Part shown: positions 12,889-24,394 of the stretch, one piece after another
Layout: every line of letters begins with the position of its first letter
How positions within the stretch are numbered: position 1 is the stretch's first letter
Assembly: GCF_003473485.1 (NCBI RefSeq)
Contig: NC_053042.1
Location: forward strand, 20,232,501-20,296,500
Origin: Medicago truncatula
Lineage: Eukaryota > Streptophyta > Magnoliopsida > Fabales > Fabaceae
Length of the DNA: 64,000 nucleotides
Reading direction: 5' to 3'
Notes under the pieces: generated by a model
Seen by the model: the letters and a program-made list of their open reading frames with translations, nothing else
What the model was told of the DNA's origin: nothing
The model's database searches: none
Translations under genes and position numbers: made by a program

Positions 12889-13017
12889 TTTACTTTCTTA
12901 AGGAGTTGTATTCAACTACTGTTGTACCTTGTGAATGCACGCCTGAGTTTATGACACCACTTGTGCAATGTTAATGTTAAGGTGAGAATGCAATAGTCCT
13001 CGTGATTAACTTACAAT

Positions 13018-14302
13018 CAATGGCGGAGCCAAAACAAAAATTTTTGGGGTGGCCGCTAACAAATGAAAAAATATATCTTTGTCAACTCTTTCAATGTCAT
13101 CGGCCTTCCTCTTAAAAAATGAAGAGATTTTTCAACTTTTCCTGTTGAAACACTTTCAAAATCAACATAATTTCAAAATCAAATAAAAAAAAAAGTAAAA
13201 ATCAAATTACAATACATGGTTTCAATGTTACATTAATTCTAATAACATTCAAATTTCATAACAGAAGCCAGTTTCAATTTCATTGAAATAACGTACATGA
13301 TTTCAAAATGAACCAATTTATATTTCACTTGATTTTCATAAACATAAGACCATGTTAGCTGAATTCAAAAGCTGAGCCAGGTTCGATAGAACTTTTCTGA
13401 TGGAAAATGCCATGAATGTTGCTACTTTTCATGAGAGGTTGCTAGAACATGATTATAGTTATAGAAAAACCATACATAATCAAAAATAGAGGAAGCAACA
13501 AGATTAGCATATCTAGGCACGCTACAAGTTGAAGTTGAAGATGTGCTTACATTTTTTTGAATCAAATAAGCTTACATTTTCCATCTTTTTTACCTCTACT
13601 ATTTAGGATTATTTATTACATTTTCCTCTCAAAAGTCATTGCCATACAACAAAACTCACACCAAAAGAAAAACACTTCAGAAAAAAAGATAGCATACACA
13701 AGTTAATATTATATAGGAAAAGTCACTGAAAAATCACTCTCAGTTCAAAACTCACTAAATGGTAATAAGCAGTTCAAAACTATTATAAATCAATATTACA
13801 ATTGAGGAATCAACATTTCAGTTTTTGATTTTCTTTTTTATTTTCCCTTTTTGTTTTGATTAGGGTTATAGAAAAATTGAAATTGAAAAACAAATCAAAC
13901 ACCAAATACATCACCAAACAATAGGAAACACCAGTATCATTACCAAACAAAAAAACAAAAATAATATACACTTACTCAGTTAGGGTTTGTTGGAGAGATG
14001 GAGACAAATGAAGAAAATCAGAGATCGATACAGAGAGAAGATAAGAAGATGAGTGACATGAGTGTGGGTTTGAGTTCGATGGAGAGTTAGAGAAGGCGAC
14101 GGTCGCGGCGTGGCTGACGGTGGGAGATGGTGGAGGTATCACTGCAATACCGGAGAGGGAGAGCATGTTTATCGCGTTTTAGAAGACTAAACTAGGAATG
14201 ACATGTTTGTAATTTTTAAACAGCGTCAAGGGTATAATAGTAATTTCCCAAAAATAATGGGGAGGCCATGGCCATCCTGGTCCTCATGTGGCTCCGCCAC
14301 TG
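13018..14302. mobile_element. Non-autonomous hAT transposon with 8-bp target duplication
   Basis: The ends are CAATGGCGGAGCC (13018 onward) and GGCTCCGCCACTG (ending at 14302), a 13-bp terminal inverted repeat with one mismatch. The flanks are CTTACAAT (13010-13017) and CTTACGAT (14303-14310), an 8-bp target duplication with one mismatch. The 8-bp duplication and the CAG/CAA...CTG ends are hAT hallmarks. The 1285-bp body encodes no transposase. A 64-codon open frame at 14166-13972 (-) is Ser/Pro-rich and of unknown origin, perhaps a captured fragment. Confidence 0.85.
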
Positions 14303-14560
14303 CTTACGATGCATAGTATATGCAAGATTTCAAGTTCAAACATCAGCCACCACAAAAAAAAAGGTAAGAATGCAAAACATTGATCAATTTAACTGTGACA
14401 CATCAAATGTTATGAGCAATGTCACATATATCGTGAGAGCCAAGAGTGTAATGTTTTCACCCAAAAGATCATCAATAAACCTAAGTGGAATGATTATGTT
14501 GTAATTAAACAGTGACTAATTAGTTATACAAATATTAGTGATTCATTACTTTGTTATGAA

Positions 14561-14680
14561 CTAGTGTTCGACCTGTGCGCAAACGCACGGGTAAATATAG
14601 ATTCACACAATACATGTGAGCGCACGGGTAAATATAGATTTACACAATACATGTGAACACAACAAACACTTAACCCTCAA
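14561..14680 (-). repeat. Helitron 3' terminus: hairpin plus CTAG, partly duplicated
   Basis: CTAG occupies 14561-14564. The hairpin arms are at about 14571-14592 with a 3-nt loop. The adjacent 45 bp ('gcacgggtaaatatagatt...acacaatacatgtga') is repeated in tandem from about 14584 to 14680, a local duplication of the subterminal region. The flanking base at 14560 is A on + (T after CTAG on -), as expected. Confidence 0.75.
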
Positions 14681-15116
14681 AGCTCAAATATGTGAGTATC
14701 AGCAACAACGCGTGTATTCATAAAACACATGTCCCGTGCATGACATACATTACATACGACCCCTCATCAACGTTGATTTTTGATGTCAAAGGACATATTG
14801 AGCAACACAAACCACAAAGACAAACACAGACATAATATACAAAACGAAAACAACAACAAATTTTCCAACAAAATCACCCGGACAACCACCTTTTTCCAAG
14901 CATGCGAATCTATCAAAGAGAAAACAATTAGTGCCTACATATACTCCCTAAGTGGCCAACAACTGTGAGAATTAAAAGGGGGAAAAAGCTGCTGGAATAT
15001 TACAATCAAAGACCACAAAAGATGTTGACCATTTGACTACGACCATAAGCATTCCATGGCAATAAAATTACTAAACATAGCACCAGCAGCACAAACAGAC
15101 TCTACCCAATACCTCT

Positions 15117-15124
15117 TATAAATA
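15117..15124 (+). promoter_or_regulatory. TATA box of the small membrane-protein ORF
   Basis: TATAAATA lies 58 bp upstream of the ATG at 15182. A start site about 30 bp downstream would leave a roughly 30-nt leader rich in C, A and T, typical of plant genes. This supports the ORF being a real gene before it was disrupted. Confidence 0.5.
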
Positions 15125-15181
15125 CATCACCTTCTTCAACAATACTCACACCAATCAAATTTAATTTACTAATACTGCCAA

Positions 15182-15343
15182 ATGGCCAAGTGTTTTCTAT
15201 TCTGCATTACCATACTTGCAGTCATTTTACTCCTCATCAACAACATTGATGAGGAAGAAATAGGGGCAGACGGCTTAGAATGTATTATAGTTATCGTCCT
15301 GCTACTTTTAGGATATTGCATGGATCATTACCATTTGTCTTGA
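15182..15343 (+). pseudogene. Small membrane-protein ORF, disrupted (left copy)
   Basis: The ORF starts MAKCFLFCITILAVILLLIN, has an acidic loop (NIDEEEIGADG) and a second hydrophobic stretch (CIIVIVLLLLG), and stops at 15341-15343 (53 aa). The predicted layout is two membrane segments with an acidic linker, and the first could be a signal peptide. A second copy of the 3' part follows the retrotransposon at 21982. Against that copy the left one has two 1-base insertions near 15314 and 15326, which alter the last nine residues. The undisturbed reading would be 56 aa. I recognise no family. It lies inside the Helitron, on its opposite strand. Function is unknown. Confidence 0.5.
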
Positions 15344-15472
15344 CAGAGACATAGAAAAGAGCTATTAGTAATCTTCACCTCGAGACATTTTCATGCTTAG
15401 TATTCACTATAAATTGTTCTGTCACAGAGCAATACAAATACTATTCTACTCATCGATATTGCAACACAAAAT

Positions 15473-18400
15473 GTTTGTGCTGAATTGAAGAAACAGTTGG
15501 AAGACTTGCTTGATAAAAAGTTTGTAAGACCAAGTGCGTCACCTTGGGGAGCGCCGGTGTTGTTGGTTAAGAAGAAGGATGGTACTATGAGGTTATGCAT
15601 TGACTATCGTCAGTTGAATAAAGTTACGATAAAGAACAGGTATCCACTTCCGAGAATTGACGACTTAATGGATCAGTTAGTGGGTGCAAATGTTTTCAGT
15701 AAGATTGACTTGAGGTCAGGTTACCATCAGATTAAGGTGAAGGATGAGGATATGCAGAAGACGGCCTCTAGGACACGTTATGGTCACTATGAATATAAGG
15801 TGATGCCTTTCGGTGTTACTAATGCGCCTGGTGTGTTTATGGAGTATATGAACCGAATTTTCCATGCCTACCTAGATAAATTCGTGGTTGTGTTTATTGA
15901 TGACATCTTGATTTATTCAAGGACTGAAGAAGAGCATGCATAGCATCTGAAGATTGTATTGTAAGTGTTAAAAGAAAAGAAGTTGTATGCTAAGTTGTCG
16001 AAGTGTGAGTTCTGGTTAAGTGAAGTGAGTTTTCCTGGCCACATTATTTCTGGTAGTGGTATTGCAGTTGATCCTTCAAAAGTTGATGCAGTATCACAAT
16101 GGGAAACCCCGAAGTCAGTGACTGAGATTAGAAGTTTCTTGGGTTTGGCTGGTTATTACCGCAGGTTCATTGAGGGATTTTCGAAGTTAGCACTTCCGTT
16201 GACTCAGTTGACCTGTAAGGGTAAGTCGTTTGTGTGGGATGCTCAGTGTGAGAGTAGTTTCAATGAATTGAAGCAAAGGTTGCCAACTAATCCTATTTTA
16301 ATTTTACCGAAGCCAGAAGAACCTTTTGTAGTTTATTTTGATGCGTCTAAGTTGGGCTTAGGTGTTGTTTTAATGCAAGATGGTAAGGTGGTAGCGTATG
16401 CTTCTAGGCTGTTGAGGATACATGAAAAGAATTATCCTACTCATGATTTGGAGTTGGCTGCGGTGGTTTTGGTTTTGAAAATTTGGAGGCATTATTTGTA
16501 TGGTTCCAGATTCGAAGTATTTAGTGATCATAAAAGTCTAAAATATTTATTTGATCAAAAGGAATTGAACATGAGGCAGAGGAGGTGGTTAGAGCTGTTG
16601 AAGGATTATGATTTTGGTTTGAATTACCATCCGGGTAAAGCCAATGTGGTTGCAGATGCGTTGAGCAGGAAGACATTGCATATGTCTGCTTTGATGGTGA
16701 AAGAATTTGATTTGCTAGAGCAGTTTAGAGATTTGAGTCTTGTTTGTGAATTGACACCCCAGAGTGTACAGTTGGGGATGCTGAAGATTAACAATGATTT
16801 CTTGAATAGTATCCGAGAAGCACAGGAAGTGGATGTCAAGCTGGTTGATTTGATGGTTGCTGGTAATGGCACTAAGGATAGTGACTTTAAGGTTGATGAT
16901 CAGGGTGTATTGAGGTTCAGAGGAAGAATTTGTATTCCTGATAATGACGAGTTGAAAAAGTTGATTTTAGAGGAAAGTCACAAGAGTAGCTTAAGTATTC
17001 GTCCGGAAGCTACGAAAATGTATCATGATTTGAAGAAGCTGTTTTGGTGGTCCGGTTTGAAGCGTGATGTCGCTCAATTTGTGTATGCATGTTTGACTTG
17101 TCTGAAGTCTAAGGTTGAACATCAGAAGCCTGCAGAGTTGTTGACACCGTTGGATGTGCCGGCCGGAGTGGAAGTGGTATAGCATTTTTATGGATTTTGT
17201 AACGAGTTTACCGAACACTCCGAGAGGGCATGATGCTATGTGGGTTGTGGTCGACAGGTTGACGAAGTCGGCACACTTTATTCCGATTAATATCAGTTAT
17301 CCGGTAGCTCAGTTGGCGGAGATTTATATTCATAACATTGTGAAGCTACATGGTGTACCGTCGAGTATTGTGTCGGATAGGGATCCGAGGTTCACCTCTA
17401 GATTTTGGAAGAGTTTACAAGATGCTTTGGGTTCGAAGTTGAGGTTGAGTTCGGCTTATCATCCACAGACAGATGGTCAGTCGGAGAGGACGATCCAATC
17501 ATTGGAAACTGAGAGTGTGTGTGCTTGAACAAGGTGGAGCTTGGGATAGTCACCTACCGTTGATAGAGTTCACATACAACAACAGTTACCATTCGAGTAT
17601 CGGTATGGCACCGTTCGAAGCTTTGTATGGTCGGAGGTCCATGACTCCTTTATGTAACGCCCTAGTCGTTAATTTATTTATTTTAGAATTATTTAGAGTC
17701 TTTTATGTGATTTTAAATAATAATTGTGATTTATGTGGTGTGTATTATTTTATTATATGATTTATTTTAATATAATTAGAATAATATGAGAAATAGAATT
17801 ATTTTGGAGTGTGGGAGTTAATTAGGATTTAATAAAAAATTAAGGGAGTTTAATGAAATAAAGGAGGAGTTATAGTTTTGGGAGTTAGGAAAAGAAATGG
17901 TTAGAAGCAGTTTTACGTGAAACAAGTTTTGGGAGAAAAGAACCAAGAACAAGGGGAGAGAAGAACAAGTAGAGCCAAGATCACCCGTGTGTCGTGCGAT
18001 TTCCTGAAATAAGGTAAGGGTGAGACTATCTCTCGATAATCATAGTATATAATTTCTGAAAATTGTTTTAACATGAATTGTTCTTGAGAATAAAAATTGG
18101 GAATTAGGGTTGATGCTGATTTTGAAAGGAATGGTGTAAGAATTATGTTTAATGTGTTGTAATTTGATGTTCAGAATGATTTCTTAATCTATAATGTTGC
18201 TGTGATCAGAATTGGAATGAAATTAGAATCTGTTGGATAAATTGGAGAAGTTTTGTGTGATTGTTAGAATGATCTGAATTGTTGTTGAAGATGACCTTAG
18301 TCAGCCACTTTTGAACCTTGCCTCGTGCACTAGGGGATCCTTTTGAGTATTTCTAAGTGTTCCTTTTAACTTGTAAGACCATTATATATACCCTGAATCC

Positions 18401-19965
18401 TACTAAACACATTGTTAATCGAGTGGGTATAGTTTAATGAATTTGTGGATTGAAGTGGGTATGAAACCAAGTGAAAATATGTTACATTGAATGACTTGAT
18501 GTTTTAGTATGATTAACATTAATTATACATTTTTCTGATGTTGGATTGGTTGTGATGAAGTTGTATGTCATATATATACATATGCATTAGTTGAGTTGTA
18601 TGTAGATATACACAAGTGGGTTAGTTGCATAAGCATTAAAGTGGGAGAGCTTCGGCTCTGGAACGCCTTGTCGTTCAAAGCGGTGGAACACTAGTTGTTC
18701 AAAGCGGTGTTTAGCGGTGAGGACTTATGTCCTGATAAGAATGCTTTAACCATTCGATAGCAGTGAGGGCTCCGGCCCTGAATATGGTACCACATGCATA
18801 GCTGCATTTGTTGAGGAGTCTTAGAGGTGTTGTCATGTCATTACATGAGTTGTTGTTGTTGGTTGAATTGCTATATCTGGATGATGTTGTTGATTATGAA
18901 ATACTTATGCATATTGAATAATCATTGATATTGTAAGGTGTTAGATTCAATTGATGTTATTATATATTATTATTACTGTTTGTGAATCTCACCCCTTCTG
19001 CTTGAAAATGTTGCCCTTCCTATGGGTAACTTGCAGGTGATCCTGAGTAGTAGGTGGTGGCTCAAAGTGTCTAGGGCTCTGATACGTGGGATGAGATTTT
19101 AATGCTTTCTTTCATTCCTATGTATCAAATTTTGAATATTGCTGATGTAGCCCTGTTGTTAAGGCTTTTATGCCAAGATTTAATTATGGAGATTTAAACG
19201 GTTGATGTTGTTTTGATGCAAAAATTTCCGCTGCAAAATTAATGATGATTTTGAAGGATGTTTATTAAATAGATTTTATACTATATTTACAAAATGTTGA
19301 TTTAGTAGTGTGACATGCCCGTTTGGGTTAATACTCTGATGCATGTTTATTTATTAATTAATTGATTATTGGGAACGGGGTGTTACACTTTATGTTGGTT
19401 TGAGTCAGGAGAGAGTGTTGTGTTGGGATCGGATTTGGTTCATCAGACTACAGAGAAAGTCAAGATGATCAGAGAGAAGATGAAAGCGTCGCAGAGTCGA
19501 CAGAAGAGTTATCATGACAAGCGTAGGAAAGCCCTTGAGTTTCAAGAGGGAGATCATGTATTTCTGAGAGTTACTCCTATGACGGGGGTAGGACGTGCAT
19601 TGAAGTCGAAGAAGTTGACTCCTAAGTTCATTGGTCCGTATCAGATTTCAGAGAGGGTTGGAACAGTGGCATATAGAGTTGGTTTGCCACCACATCTTTC
19701 GAATTTGCATGATGTATTTCATGTGTCGCAACTTCGGAAGTATGTAGCGGATCCTTCGCATGTTATTCCGAGAGATGACGTGCAGGTTAGAGACAACCTT
19801 ACAGTTGAGACCTTACCGTTGAGGATTGAAGACCGTGAGGTGAAGAAGTTGAGAGGCAAGGATATACCTCTAGTGAAGGTTGTTTGGGGTGGAGTAACTG
19901 GTGAGAGTTTGACTTGGGAGCTGGAGAGTAAGATGCGGGAGTCGTATCCAGAGTTGTTTGATTGA
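15473..19965 (+). pseudogene. Degenerate Ty3/gypsy pol: RT, RNase H, integrase, chromodomain
   Basis: Domains in order are reverse transcriptase (about 15485-16000, with '[10 protein letters not shown]' and 'FIDDILIYS'), RNase H (about 16310-16650, '[12 protein letters not shown]'), integrase zinc domain (about 16960-17130), integrase core (17190-17500, '[13 protein letters not shown]', 'VSDRDPRF', '[14 protein letters not shown]') and chromodomain (about 19800-19962). Breaks seen are stop codons at 15941-15943 and 15961-15963, a 4-bp GCCG duplication frameshift near 17160, a further indel near 17505, and the solo LTR between 17652 and 19388. The second zinc-domain histidine also appears replaced (RPE where HPG is usual). 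The pol reading resumes exactly after the LTR ('CWFESGE...') and stops at 19963-19965. Confidence 0.9.
17653..19387 (+). mobile_element. Solo LTR nested in the integrase, 5-bp target duplication
   Basis: The 1735-bp LTR begins TGTAACGCCCTAG and ends GGGGTGTTACA. Perfect 5-bp duplications CTTTA flank it (17648-17652 and 19388-19392). Removing it with one duplication restores the integrase frame. It is the same family as the host element's 3' LTR. It contains a 'ctcaccccttctgcttgaaaatg' block and an array of small hairpins around 18645-18780. Confidence 0.93.
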
Positions 19966-20006
19966 AGTAAGATTTCGAGGACGAAATTCTCTAAGTTGGG
20001 GAGAGT

Positions 20007-21981
20007 TGTAACGCCCTAGTTGTTATTTTATTTATTTTTGATTTATTTAGAGTCTTTTAAATGATTTTAAATAATATTTGTGATTTATGTGGTGTGTATT
20101 ATTTTATTATATAGTTTATTTTAATAATAATTAGAATAAGTGGGAAATTAATATTATTTTGGAGTTTGGGGAGTTAATTAGAATTAATAGAATTAAGGGG
20201 GGAGTAAATGAAATAAAGGGGAGTTATTATTTTGGGAGTTAAGAAAAGAGAAATCAGAGAAACGTTTTTACGTACAACCAAGCTTTTGGGAGAAAAGGGA
20301 GAGAAGAGCAAGTAGAGCCATGAGAATCAATTGCTGTGCATTTTTTCTGCAAAACTAAGGTAAGGGTGAGGTTTACTTCAATAGTGTAGTTGATAAATTC
20401 TGATTTCGATTTTTAACAGGTTTATGTGAGAATTGGGAATTTTGGGGTTTATGTTGAATTCTAGGTTTTTGGGTGATTTGAGGGTGGAGATTGTTGTTCT
20501 GATGTCAGAAAGAAATAGGTTCTGAGTGCATACAGTAAGTTATTTCACATCTGTAAACCAATTTGGGGAGTGAAAGTGAGAAAATTGGATTTTTGGGGAA
20601 AAACCTGCATTCTGGTCGTGCTGACATTCATCACTCGCGAGTGAGCAATGTTCATAGCTCGCCCCGCGAGCAAGCCAACTCGCCATGGCGAGTACCCGTG
20701 AGAAAAACATGATTTTTGGATTGTTGTTATAAGTTGTAATATGGATAGTTTTAAGTGCTTAGATGATTTTAGAGAGGTCTGGGACAATTTTCAGATTAAA
20801 AAGATGAATAGGGAACTTAAAAATGAAGATTTAGTGAGAAAAATGTCAAAACTTCCGAGAGCACCTGTTTTGAGTTCGCCTTGAGTTCGCCATGGCGAGC
20901 AACCCGTTTTCTTGTGCTCGCCATAGCGAGTAGATGTACTCGCGAGGCGAGTTGTCCAGTTTCAGAGCTGTTTGTGATTTAATTGAATAATGTTGAATGA
21001 TATTGATGTTTAAGCATGATTATGATTAATTGTGCATTTTTCTGGAATTACTGAATTGATTATGATGATCTGTTGTTGACTGGGATGTATGCTTTTATTT
21101 AATTAAATCATACATGTTGATGAATTATGGAGTTGTAAGTCATATATACATATATGCATTTGTTGAAGTTGTATGTAGATATACACAAGTGGAGTCAGTT
21201 GCATAAGCATAAAAGCGGGAGGGCTCTGGCCCTGGAACGCCTTGTTGTTCAAAGCGGGAGGACTCATGTCCTGAAACACCTTGTTGTTCAAAGCGGTGAG
21301 GGCTTAGGCCCTGAATGAATGCTTTAACCATTCAATATCCGGTGAGGGCTACTGCCCTGTAAATTGGTACCACATGCATGTGCATTGTTGAGGGGTCTTA
21401 GTGGAGTCGTTGAGTAGTTGCATGAGTCGACGTTGTTGGTTATATATACCATTGTTGTTGATGTTGTTAATGATGATATATTTATATATTGATGAATTAT
21501 AATTATGTTAGGGTGTTAGATTCAATTGATGAATTTATTATCTATATTTATTGTTGTGAATCTCACCCCTTCTGCTTGAAAATGTTGCCCTTCATATGGG
21601 TAACTTGCAGGTGATCCTGAGTAGTAGGTGGTGGCTCAAGTGTCTAGGGATCTGATACGTACGGGATAGGATTTAACTGCTTATTTTCATTCCTATGTAT
21701 CAAATTTTGGAACTTAATGATGTAGCCCTTTATTGGTTGTTGAATTTATGTTGATGAGGCTTTTATGCCAAGATTTATTTATGGAGAATTAAATGGTTGT
21801 CGTTGTTGCTTTTGATGCAAATATTCCGCTGCAAATTAATGATGATTTTGAAGGATGTTTATTAAATAGTTTTTATATTCTATTTAAATTTTTTTGAATG
21901 TAGTGTGACATACCCGTTTGGGATTTACTCTGATGTATGTTTAATTATTATTTAATTGCTTTTGGGTAACGGGGTGTTACA
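20007..21981 (+). mobile_element. 3' LTR of the Tekay-type element
   Basis: The 1975-bp LTR begins TGTAACGCCCTAG and ends GGGTGTTACA. It is preceded by a polypurine tract and followed by host 'acatt'. It is homologous along most of its length to the solo LTR at 17653. It differs by a stretch of GC-rich palindromes (about 20630-20960, CTCGCCATGGCGAG type) and by extra hairpin units at 21219-21359. Confidence 0.92.
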
Positions 21982-22209
21982 ACATTGATGAGGAAGAAAT
22001 AGGGGCAGACGACTTAGAATGTATTATAGTTATCGTCCTGCTACTTTTAGGATTTGCATGGATATTACCATTTGTCTTGACAGAGACATAGAAAAGAGCT
22101 ATTAGTAATCTTCACCTCGAGACATTTTCATGCTTAGTATTCACTACAAATTGTTCTGTCATAGAGCAATACAAATACTATTCTACTCATCGATATTGCA
22201 ACACAAAAT
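21982..22209 (+). repeat. Right copy of the duplicated flank; 3' part of the small ORF
   Basis: These 228 bp match 15243-15472 (230 bp) almost base for base. The differences are two 1-base indels and a few substitutions. Here the ORF remains open through a second hydrophobic segment (CIIVIVLLLLGFAWILPFVL) to a TAG at 22089-22091. This is probably the original downstream half of the membrane-protein ORF whose 5' half is at 15182. Confidence 0.85.
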
Positions 22210-22942
22210 ATTTTAGAAGAACCTTTGCATTTCAGGCATCTATTAAAGGAGAGACTGAAGCTATGCCTGGTAGTATTTATATTTAGGCATTTTATTTAGA
22301 CCCAAACAATGTCTACCATTGAATGGCAATCAATGTCGCATTCGAGTGCAAGGTCAATTTAGTTCGTAATATTTATGTGAGGCAATGCAATATGTAAGAC
22401 AACATATCAATAAATATATTTATCTATTTAAGTTACATCAACTTTGTCAATTTAATTAATCATATTATTTTCATTTTTAAGGGATGAACCCAACAAAAAC
22501 CTTTATTTTATTAATATTCCATCCAACTCAAAAAACCTAGCAATCATTAAAAAAAAAAAAATATATATATATATATATAACAAATGACTATTTCACCCAT
22601 AAATCATGCGATGTGTCGTACAAAGAATAAGTGGCAACAAAGACATTTCTCGTGCATACGAATTTATTATACATATATTGATTCATCAAGAAATGAGAAT
22701 TATTCTACCCACGTTTTGAATTCTTAAATAACAAATACAGACTCAAACCATCGTTAACAGAAATACAAAAATAACTAATGAAACAAATACAAAATAAAGT
22801 TAAATTACCACAAATAATATAGACCAATAATAAATACAAACAACAATGCAAAATAATTAAAAACTATAACAAAATTATTAAACCAAAACAATAATAGTAA
22901 AACACACTTGTAAAACACACTTGCAGTCGGGGCTAATGCCAA
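22210..22942. other. AT-rich Helitron interior without recognised genes
   Basis: Contains a poly(A)/(TA)n microsatellite at about 22549-22579 and otherwise low-complexity AT-rich sequence. I see no supported coding signal. Confidence 0.5.
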
Positions 22943-23650
22943 TTAAGTTAACTTGAACACTTGACATCTTTTATAAGGATTGGTTACAGATAACTTGAAG
23001 TGAATGTAGTCCCAAGCATTAAATCCATTAGACAAGCAAAATTCATTCCATTCAAATCCCAGTTTAACCTAAGATGGATTATCTTTCAAAAACACCTCAA
23101 AAAAACAATGGACTCCACTATCCGTGCAAAGATAAGATTGATATACCCATTCATCCTAAGGTAATCAGCGAAGGTTTCAGGAAGCAACTGAACACGACAT
23201 AAAAAATAAATAGAAATTAGCATTTTCAAAAAAAACCCAACTTTATATAAATACATAAATTTACTTAAGAAAAAAAATTCACGTAACCAATTTTGACTTT
23301 GCAACATCCATGTCAGTAAGACGAATATCGAAACCGAAAGTTTCCTGTGGATCTCCACTCCTACTATGGAAAGAAGGGGTTGAACTTGGAAAATCAGCAA
23401 GACTGAAAGATTGAACGCTCAAAACATTATCCCCACAGTAACGAAACTCAACCAAAACATCCTCGGGAAATCCATGATAGTTCTCAAGATCATCCCACCC
23501 TTTTACTATAAGTGGATGAATAACAGATTTGTTAAATTTAATCCAATGACCACCTCTTTCTTTGTTTACAACAAAGAAAGGGAACCCAAACGATCGTTAA
23601 ACGTATCGACGAACGCTGGATCAATTTCTGCATGTGGCTTAACAATGGGT
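22943..23650 (-). pseudogene. B3-like protein pseudogene (second copy)
   Basis: Two exon-like blocks are readable. The first, 23650 to about 23300, gives 'VVNKERGGHWIKFNKSV' and 'GWDDLENYHGFPEDVLVEF'. The second, about 23190-22943, starts after an acceptor with 'LLPETFADYLRMNGY' and ends 'EWNEFCLSNGFNAWDYIHF...KLT' with stop TAA at 22943. The 'W.EFC..NGF..WDYI.F' pattern is typical of the C-terminal half of a B3 DNA-binding domain. Breaks include a stop or frameshift near 23585, another near 23125, and an in-frame TAG. It lies downstream of a similar gene (24395-25972), same strand, inside the Helitron. B3 proteins are plant transcription factors. The family call is by motif only. Confidence 0.55.
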
Positions 23651-24394
23651 AATAAAAAAAAGGTGAGTCATTCAAACCAATATCCAATCACATGCAAAAA
23701 AATATACACGAATAAAATCTTTAACAACAAAATAAATGAATCTAAAACCTGAAATGACAAATGAACAACAATAAAACTCGCGAGAGGCCTATTTTGCTTG
23801 AATATCTTAATACCATCCATCAGTCAAACGAACTTGTGGCAAATTATGAAAAAAAAAAAGTAGAAGCTTAGAAACAAATGAGTGACCTGCACAAAACCTC
23901 TGAAATATTTATAGATATATTAATCATTGAGCACTCATCACCAAAAAAAAATTTATTATTGAGCACAGGGCTGATAGCATCATATTATATTCTCCAACAA
24001 AAGCAACCATACAAATAAACCTTGTCTACAAATAGAGGCCAGCACATTCAAATCCCTCAATTCCTGTACTGCAAAATTTGAATAGACACCATACTCTATG
24101 AGGCAATACAACACTATTTACTCACATGTTTGATCCAAAGGAATTGATATTAAATATTTATAAAGAAAAGTGGATAAATAGTCTACATACATGTTACAAA
24201 AAATAGAATAAAAACGTGCACATAATTTCATAAAATTTCATAATACTTACTTAAACCAAGGTAAACATTACATAGAAACATAAAACCATAGATGTTGTGA
24301 AGATTCACAACAACAACAGCAACAAACTAAATCATCCATTGTAATAACAATTACATCACCACACCACATAACTACATAATAAAACATATAGCAA

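Larger units (their letters stand above)
15473..21981 (+). mobile_element. Ty3/gypsy Tekay-type chromovirus, 5' truncated
   Basis: The element starts abruptly inside pol at about 15473, lacks 5' LTR, primer-binding site, gag and protease, and ends in a complete 3' LTR (20007-21981) preceded by the purine tract 'aagttggggagagt'. It carries a solo LTR insertion at 17653-19387. The 228 bp of host DNA after the 3' LTR (21982-22209) is also present just before the truncated pol (15243-15472). The chromodomain at the integrase C-terminus and the RT sequence place it in the Tekay/Del group of chromoviruses. Confidence 0.88.
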
